From: Nephromyces sp. MM_2019
Lineage: Eukaryota; Apicomplexa; Aconoidasida; Nephromycida
Length of the DNA stretch: 64,000 nucleotides
Assembly: GCA_015657535.1 (NCBI GenBank)
Contig: JADHZB010002034.1
Coordinates: forward strand, 1-64,000
Reading direction: 5' to 3'
Of the stretch, positions 56,501-64,000 are shown piece after piece. Each line of letters begins with the position of its first letter. Position 1 is the stretch's first letter. The notes below the pieces were generated by a model. The model was not told where the DNA came from. It did not search any database and was given only the letters and a program-made list of their open reading frames with translations. The translations under genes were made by a program, and so were the position numbers.

Positions 56501-56915
56501 TAACCATACCTCCACACACACACCCTATTTACCCCTTACAAATATATAATAACACCCACACCTATACAAACGTACCCATTTAACACCTTATATATATATT
56601 ATTTTTTATATATATATCCAATACAATCCCTACACACACTCCAACCAAATATGTAATAAAATTTAGTTTGGTGGTTATAAGCCATATAATTTAGGAAATC
56701 ATCCGTCCTTTTACACACACAATTTAATATATATTTTTGAGTATATACATTTTATTTTATTGTATAATATAACTTAAACTTTTGTTTTAGAAAAATTATA
56801 TTAGACACATTATCTCTATAAACAAAATTTCCATTTTTTTTTTTCTCAGTATAATAATTTCAATTTCTGGAAGTCATGGGATTACGAAAATGAAGGCCTT
56901 GATATCAACACATAA
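48920..56915 (+). CDS. Lipin-type phosphatidate phosphatase (PAP1)
   Basis: Mg2+-dependent dephosphorylation of phosphatidate to diacylglycerol in ER lipid synthesis. Exons 48920-49180, 49649-49793, 50122-50177, 50427-50573, 50719-50853, 51247-51344, 51524-51580, 51733-51794, 52103-52287, 52497-52645, 52952-53145, 53727-53800, 54035-54124, 54544-54644 and 55094-55184, then probably 56850-56915, for 636 residues. N-LIP is at residues 1 to about 95 ([34 protein letters not shown]). WSWKWGDLP is the lipin tryptophan motif. The C-LIP/LNS2 phosphatase has DVDGT (425-429), [22 protein letters not shown] and [10 protein letters not shown]. The last exon reads [13 protein letters not shown], like the F-x-x-F-x-x-W end of lipins. 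An alternative without that splice stops at 55304. A small extra exon near 49912 is possible. Introns are full of TG/CA repeats. Confidence 0.93.
49330..49590. repeat. 51-bp minisatellite in lipin intron 1
   Basis: About five copies of a 51-bp unit containing tatttgatatgtgtatatat and tatttgacatgtatg. Because 51 is a multiple of three, it yields long open frames on both strands (17-residue repeats). These are not genes. Confidence 0.9.
50868..51066. repeat. TG-rich microsatellite in lipin intron 5
   Basis: Near-pure tgtgtg with scattered tatg between exon 5 (ends 50853) and exon 6 (starts 51247). Confidence 0.9.
53146..53560. repeat. Long TG microsatellite with 50-N gap in lipin intron 11
   Basis: tgtgtg starts immediately at the donor (53146) and runs past 53530. 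53289-53338 are Ns, so the true length is unknown. After the gap, about 20-24-bp units ending tgtgtggattg repeat to about 53480. Confidence 0.93.
53289..53338. other. Assembly gap (50 N)
   Basis: Fifty unresolved bases inside the TG run of lipin intron 11. No coding sequence appears to be lost, because exons 11 and 12 join in frame. Confidence 0.99.
55503..55635. repeat. 19-bp tandem repeat, 7 copies, 57-bp superperiod
   Basis: Units agcgtgatatttggtgtgt are near identical. After units 3 and 6 the trailing tgt is tgc, which indicates amplification in blocks of three. Lies in the last long lipin intron, or just 3' of the gene if the 55304 stop is used. Confidence 0.93.
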
Positions 56916-57563
56916 AATTCTACACATAATTACAAACACAAATAATACACACATATATATAATACACATACACTTATAAAATACACACAAACACAATCTA
57001 AGTACACACATAATACACACACACGCAATAAACACACACACACATTACACACACACTCATATTATACACACACTCATATTATACACACACATATATATTA
57101 CACACACACGCACATAATACACATAAATACAATGTACGCAAACATAATTCACACACAATAATATACACACACATAATTCAGACATAAATAATATATACGC
57201 ACACAAATAATACACACACAATCAACGGGTACTTACATATGCTGAGAATGGCGGTTATATTTCTATCCACATAACAGTTTTAATATCTAATTATATTAAT
57301 CAAAATTTATGGCTATTCGTCTAAAATGTGCTATAAACATACAGACACACAGACACACATAAATATATAAAACAAAATACACACAAACACATAGACACAT
57401 TAATATATGTATATATAAATACCTATATATATATATATATATATATCTTTTGAAAATGTTAAGTAATGCAAAAATTTTTTTTAATATATAAACAAATTTA
57501 TTTACAAGTGTAAACATTACAAATCTACAATAAATATAATTCCTATAAACCATTTAATCATAT

Positions 57564-57599
<36 letters not shown>

Positions 57600-58739
57600 G
57601 TGTGTGCAATTTAATCATTAAATATATATAACTATAAAATATTCGAGTTTGTGCCAATTAAGTTTAAGTATATTTAAATTTATATATATATATATATATA
57701 TATACTTGGAAATCGAATTTAAAATATTTATGTAATAAATATAAATACACATTATTTATAATGTGAAATTATGTGTAAATATAGATAAAATAATATGTAA
57801 AATGATTAAGTGTTAACATATTTACACGCATACACATACAGACATTATTATAAACATTATAACGTACAATACAGTGTGCTTATTATAATAAAAAATATTA
57901 AAGATGTGTTATTAGCTATATATATCATAGAAATTATCTATTTATAGATATGTATACAATTTTTAATAAAATATGTAAATTTTTTTCAAAGTTATGTAAA
58001 AATTGTGCTTGTGTGTATATTTATCCATAGGTGTGTGTTTGAGTTTGTGAATATATATAAAATTTCACACACATTCAATATATTTAATTAGATTATTTTT
58101 AATACCCATAAATTGCACTTTCCTAATAGTATATATTACATAGGCGTACACTCTATAGATATGATTCAATACTTAAACAAATATAAACACAATACACACA
58201 AATATGATATATATATACATATAAATCATATTTATATTCACAAACATTACATGACAAATATTCTCACACACATCTATGATATACACACACACTACATTAT
58301 ATATTCACACGCACATCTATGATATACACACATATTATATATATATAATATTACACACATGAAAACATCATATACCTCTAAATACACAACCTACCACCAC
58401 ACCCACACCACTTCTCACCCTACACACATAAATCTATCTCTACCCACACTCCTACTCCTCCCCACATATACCTCCACCTAAACACATACTCACATATACC
58501 TTCACCTAAACACACACACACACATACATATCGCATCAACACAAACATACACTTACCCCTCAACATACCCACACCTATATCTCCCCCTCAACACAACCAC
58601 ACCTAGATCTCCCCTTCAACACCTACATCTTTCTCCAAGCACATACTCACGTACACACACATATATATATACACACACATATATATTTATATATATATAC
58701 AAACACATAATTATTTCAATTTGAAAAATTTATAATACA
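56916..58739. other. CA-rich intergenic region
   Basis: 56916-57220 is a dense acacac/ataatacac tract. (ta)n runs lie at about 57420-57446 and 57564-57594. 58350-58620 has loosely repeated cacacctaaacacata/cctc units. No gene seen. Confidence 0.7.
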
Positions 58740-61666
58740 ATGGAAAATGATAATAATGAACGACCTGGGGCAGAGCCTCTTTACTATTTTGCAATTCTCT
58801 CTCTCATGCTCCTTTGGATACAAGGAGAACGTTCTGATGGATCTCCTTCAAGTCAAGCTACTAAACCACAAGTGTGTACACATATTTAACACATGTTTAT
58901 CTTTGAGGGGGGTTAGAGTGTGTTTGTGGGTGTGTGTGTATGGGTGTGTGGGTAAATGTGTATGTGATTTAATGAGATGTATGTATTGTGTTGTGATGTG
59001 ATATGCGTACTGTGTTGTAATATGTGTACTATGATAAGATGTGATATGTGTATTGTTATGTGTATATTTCAGTTTATAATTTTCATATATGTATGAAAAT
59101 TTGTGTACACATATCAAAACCATCTACATATATAAATATGATTATATATTTCCTCTAATATCACTATAATCCATACAAACAAAATTTTAACACAAATAAC
59201 ATTCTTTCCCCCCCTCAAATACACTATATTCCACACACATACTCCCAACCCCCCAACACACACACATATATATATATATGTTATAGACAATCTGGGACTC
59301 ATCAAAATTACCAATGCATAATGTAGTATTAACACACATGAGTCCAGATTTTGTAACACCTACAACAACATATTTATTGTCACAAAATTTTATATATACA
59401 ATACAACCCCCACACACACAAAATGAAAATTTACACTCATTTCCACAAACACCATCACGATTTCAACTCACTTTACAACCTAATGTGTTATCTGATCAAC
59501 TTTGGTTAACTAGTGATTTCTCACAGGCCCAAAACAATCACACATTTTGTGAAATAATTTCAATATTACCAGATTACACACTACATCATTTAATGGAATT
59601 ACCTGGGTGTAACAATACACATAAAGATTTAGGTTTTAGCATATGTTATATAGCATTAATACGTTTACCTAGGAGTGAATGTAATCATAGTAAATATGGT
59701 TGCCTTAATCAATCTCATGATGAAATACACACACCTTCATGGACATGTAGTCATACTACTAATACGAGTTACACACAAGATAGTAATTTTTGTATTGAAT
59801 TAATATCATCCTCATCCATACAAGATATCTATGAATATGCACACACACGAGATGCACAAATCAGTTCAGATACACACACGCAAAATAATTCAGATACACA
59901 CACGCAAAATAATTCAGATACACACACACACACACTGGATGATAATTTATGCCTCTTTAATACACAACAAAAACAAAATAAACTAGTCGCAGGGAAAATA
60001 GTTTCATTCTGTGCTAACCCACTCTTTCATTCACTAGCTATTGACTCTGAAGGGAAAAAGATATTCTTTACACAATCAACACATTTTAATGAAACGTATA
60101 CAAATTTACAAACACAAGATTCTACACACATAAATGCAACTGTTGAGGATGAAAAGGTTAGAATGTTATCAAGTGATAATACACACACCTTATATCAAGA
60201 AAATATCACAAAAAATGATTTATTTGATGATATACACATCAAACAGATGGTGAATAATGTATTATCAATGAATCACACATATAGAAACCTTAATGATGAA
60301 CCTATACACACACATGATAATAAGAAATCTATAAATAATATACATACACATGATTTTGATAAACTCTTACTATGGAGTTCTAATTCACATCGTCATCTTG
60401 ATGATACTACACACACACATGATCTTAGAATGGGTTATAATTCATTTGATGATACTACACACACACATGATCTTAGAATGGGTTATAATTCATTTGATGA
60501 TACTACATACACACATGATCTTAGAATGGGTTATAATTCATTTGATGATACTACACACACACATATTTCTAAAGGGAATAATGACACACACGCATCATAC
60601 ATACGCAACCTACAACACAAACATAAACTCTCTGATCAACCATCTCACACATCACACATCTTACCTAGATCATGTATATCTGCTATATCATTAGCCCCAC
60701 AACACTTGGACCTTACACAGTGTGTAAACTTACCTACAATTTCAAGCAAATCTTTACCTACACACATTATATATGAAGAAACATCTATGAAATTAATTAC
60801 GTTCTCATTTGATGAAGAGAGAGCACTTATTGTGAGTGTACTCGATAAAAATACACACCTACTTGAATATAGTATGCGATTCAATCACTTTCATTCAGGT
60901 GTGTGTTGTATGTGTGTGTGTCTGTGTGTGTGTGTGTGTGGAGAGGGGTGGGGGCAGGGGAAAGGTGCGTGTGTAAATCTGGATGCGTGTGGGGGGGGAA
61001 GGGTGGGGGTGCGTGTGTATGTGTATATATATATGCGCGTGTGTGTTTATGTATATATATATATGTGCGTGTGTGTTTATGTATATATATATATGTGCGT
61101 GTGTGTTTATGTATATATATATATGTGCGTGTGTGTTTATGTATATATGTGCGTGTGTGTTTATGTATATATATATATGTGCGTGTGTGTTTATGTATAT
61201 ATGTGCGTGTATGTTTATGTATATATGTGCGTGTATGTTTATGTATATACATATGTATGTGTGTGTATGTGTAAATACATATGTGTGTGTGAGAGGGGGG
61301 ATTTATGAATATATATTTATATTTACTATGTTTCAATATAATAATAATTTTCCTAAAATATATCCAGGCTGGTTCCTTACAAATACTTTTTCTAATGATG
61401 GATATTTATTTATAATTAGTAAGTTATTCATATAAATTGTTTTATATCTACAAACTTGATAACATATTATATTTACACACATATTTAATAATATAATATA
61501 TAATTTACACACACATTTAAGAATATTATATATATAATTTACACACATATTTAATAATATTATATATACATTTACAGAGGATGGTGATATGTTAATGCAC
61601 ACAGTCCATGCTATAAATTTAACAAAAGGCAGAATTTCATCATCACATCCATCAACAATCCCATAA
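58740..61666 (+). CDS. Protein of unknown function with Thr/His repeats, possibly secreted or membrane-anchored
   Basis: Exons 58740-58871, 59287-60898, 61368-61418 and 61578-61666 join in frame to 627 residues. A hydrophobic segment (YYFAILSLMLLWI, residues about 15-27) after an acidic start suggests a signal anchor or peptide. The main exon has ordinary globular-looking sequence (residues about 45-170 and 230-270, with Cys in CNNTHKDLGFSICYIALI and ECNHSKYGC). It alternates with low-complexity parts: SDTHTQNN repeated at about residue 215, and a 16-residue DDTTHTHDLRMGYNSF repeat in three full copies plus a flanking partial near residues 415-480. The Thr-His tracts are translations of acacac microsatellite in coding sequence. 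The ending (DGYLFIIKDGDMLMHTVHAI) could be a beta-rich blade. No family is recognised. Confidence 0.78.
60399..60557 (+). repeat. 48-bp coding tandem repeat
   Basis: Three full copies plus a partial one of a 48-bp unit encoding DDTTHTHDLRMGYNSF, within exon 2 of the gene at 58740. Copies differ by only one codon change (H to Y), so the expansion looks recent. Confidence 0.93.
61018..61262. repeat. 30-bp minisatellite in intron 2 of the 58740 gene
   Basis: Repeated gtgcgtgtgtgtttatgtat followed by tatatatata gives 30-bp units. Shorter 22-24-bp units occur where the ta part has contracted. It starts a few dozen bases after the donor at 60899. Confidence 0.9.
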
Positions 61667-61946
61667 TATATAAATAAATAAATCATATCAAATTTCTACA
61701 AAATGTGTAAATTTATTGAAAATGTTGATTATAATAATTATGATTTTAATATGTATATATATTTTTCAAATATACATGTAAACATTTATAATATAAACTC
61801 GAAATTTTTATTTTTTAAAAAAAGTTTATACAATACAATGACAGAGTATGTCTATGTGTGTATGTATGTGTATGTATGTGTGTGTGTGTATGTGTGTGTA
61901 AGTATGTGTGTATGTGTGTAAGTATGTGTGTGTATGTATTTATGTA

Positions 61947-61977
<31 letters not shown>

Positions 61978-62523
61978 ATGTATGTATGTATGTGTGTGTG
62001 TGTATGTGATTATATGTTGTTGTGTGTTTGTTCTTTATCTGATTGTAGAGTAATTAATTATTCGTCAAAATATTATGAAATCTAAAAACTGAAAACACAC
62101 ACAAGAAATATTTTAATATCAAATAAGTTTCAAATTTTTATCAAATAAATGTGTATCCAACTTGTATTCAATGTGTATCATTCTTATATCATATTTTTAT
62201 CAAACGTGTGTCATAATTATATCATATGTATGATAAATGTATAGCCAATTATCTTAAATGTGTGTAAATATATTAAATTAATTTCAGAGAGAAGGTTGTA
62301 TTCAGCACAGTTTGGATAACCCCAAAAAAATCAAGTTTTTGAGGGGAAATTCAAAGTCAGCCAAAAAACCAAATTTTGAAATAATCAAAATTGGTTGAAC
62401 GATACAAAATTTACTCATCATAATATATAGTGTGTGTGAATGTGTATGTATATGTGAATGTGTGTGTGTATGTGAATGTGTGTGTGTATGTGAACGTGAG
62501 TGTGTGTGTGAGTGTGCGTGTGT

Positions 62524-62571
<48 letters not shown>

Positions 62572-64000
62572 GTATGTAAGTTTCGTTCAGTGTCAGTAAG
62601 CATAGTATGGTTCATTCAGAGTGTTTAAGTCTGTGTATGTGTGATTTAAAATGCCTTGTGTATGTGTGATTTAAAATGCCTTGTGTATGTGTAGGTGAGA
62701 ATCATTGATTGTGTGTGTAAAAATCAAACTAACCAGTTTGTAAAGTGTGCCTTAGATGTCTTTTGAAATTTAAGTATTAAATAAATATAAAGAAGGTGTG
62801 TAAATATAAGGAGAAACCAAAACAAGATAAAACAAAATAAAATAAATAATTTATTGTGTACGTTTCTTATTGAAATATAAGCTGTGTGTGTGCGTGTGTG
62901 TGTCTGTTTGTATCTGTGTGTGTAATCCAAAGAAGATAGATAGTTCAATTATTGGCATTGGTAGCAATTGTTACAAATATAAATAAATTGTTTTTATATT
63001 TTTATATTAAAATTTTAATTGTCAAAAAGTGCACACACAAGATTAATATAAAAGGGGCGGGGCGTTCAACTTTAGTTTTAAAATACATATTTACATACTA
63101 AAATTACAAATTCAAAATTTCTTAAACATCATATACCCGTGAGTAAGAGAAACACACACACATGCAACACATACCTATCCTTTGCAAACACATAACATAC
63201 AAACAATTTACACCCAAAATACAAACCTCACACACAACACACTCAGACACACAGTATCACACCCTAAACACACACATACCTAAAACACATACTTAAAAAT
63301 AGTAAATAAACGAATTCAAACACACACATTGAGCTTATTCAAAACACAACCCATACTCAGACAAACACTTAACACACTTTTCCACACAGTATACAAATAC
63401 ATACATACATACACATACATTCATACACACACATTCATACAAACACATTCATACAAACACACACATACTCGCACAAAATTTAATAAGTATATACAAATAT
63501 ATATTTACACATATATAATTAAGAAAAATTGACAATTAAGAACTATAAATCAATATTTATACACACTAAACATCTAAATATATATACACAAACAACTTTA
63601 CTGGATATATACACACATTTAACAAAATTTATTTATATTTCATTTGATAGAGTGTTTTGAGTTAGAAGTTTGTGACACATATTTCTCAGATAAAATTTAC
63701 ATATAGTGTGTATAACTTGTTTAAAATGGGTATTAGATGTGTATTGGTATATTTGTGTGTGTGTGTGAGTGTGTGTGTGTGTATATATATATGTGTGCGT
63801 ATGTCAGTTATATAAAGTTATGTTTGTGTGTGCGTTGTATGTTTGTAAAGTATGTTTGCGTGTGTGCAGTGTAAATGTGTAAAAGTGATAGAAAGTATAT
63901 ATAGTTTATGATAGACATCTATAAGTTAAAAGTGTGTACACAATTTATAATATGCAACATTCAGAGTATTTGGTGTATAAATAGTGTGTATCTATGATAA
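61667..64000. other. TG/CA-rich 3' flank
   Basis: TG-rich runs lie at 61853-62010 (tatg tetranucleotides at 61960-61990), 62430-62555 and 63750-63800. A CA-rich part runs 63140-63480. One possible exon lies at 62288-62398 (see findings). A minus-strand frame at 62724-62948 is hydrophobic and unsupported. Confidence 0.65.

Noticed and set aside
60881..61336. Minus-strand 151-codon Thr/His/Tyr frame
   Set aside because: Translation of the 30-bp intronic minisatellite of the plus-strand gene.

Overview
The window is nuclear DNA of an AT-rich, intron-rich eukaryote. All introns I could reconstruct are GT-AG and the standard stop codons TAA, TAG and TGA are used. The best fit is an apicomplexan or close alveolate relative: there is an apicomplexan-style single AP2 domain, two PiT phosphate transporters of the type found there, a MAP kinase with the long activation-loop insert of apicomplexan MAPKs, and short introns. 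The genus cannot be named from sequence alone. An Argonaute and a UFM1-activating enzyme (UBA5), which Plasmodium and piroplasms are generally reported to lack, argue against those two groups.

Layout: 1-5.5 kb is a TG-rich zone holding a minus-strand zinc transporter (ZnT/CDF) whose 3' end runs off the left edge and whose introns are filled with minisatellites. 5.5-7.8 kb is AT-rich and empty. 7.8-32 kb is almost free of TG/CA repeats. It carries a small coiled-coil protein, a 17-exon coiled-coil protein, a small minus-strand hypothetical, a secreted basic protein, ribosomal protein uL13 (minus), a MAP kinase, UBA5 (minus), an AP2-domain protein and a DEK-C-like nuclear protein. 30.9-37.1 kb is a 26-exon Argonaute with an RGG-rich N terminus, a mostly intact guide 5'-phosphate pocket and a lost slicer site. 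38.4-44.5 kb is a tandem pair of phosphate transporters, one intronless and one with nine exons. 44.5-64 kb is again TG/CA-rich and contains a lipin-type phosphatidate phosphatase (15-16 exons, with a 50-N assembly gap in one intron) and a 627-residue protein of unknown function with microsatellite-derived Thr/His tracts.

The genes do not form an operon or one pathway. Themes are transport (zinc, phosphate), lipid synthesis, signalling, protein modification and gene regulation. Exon models were built by hand from splice sites and reading frame. Every reported model closes in frame, except for a one-base problem at one Argonaute junction. The main points of interest are the slicer-dead Argonaute, the higher-order minisatellites inside introns, the intronless/intron-containing transporter pair, and the recruitment of TG/CA repeat into coding sequence.
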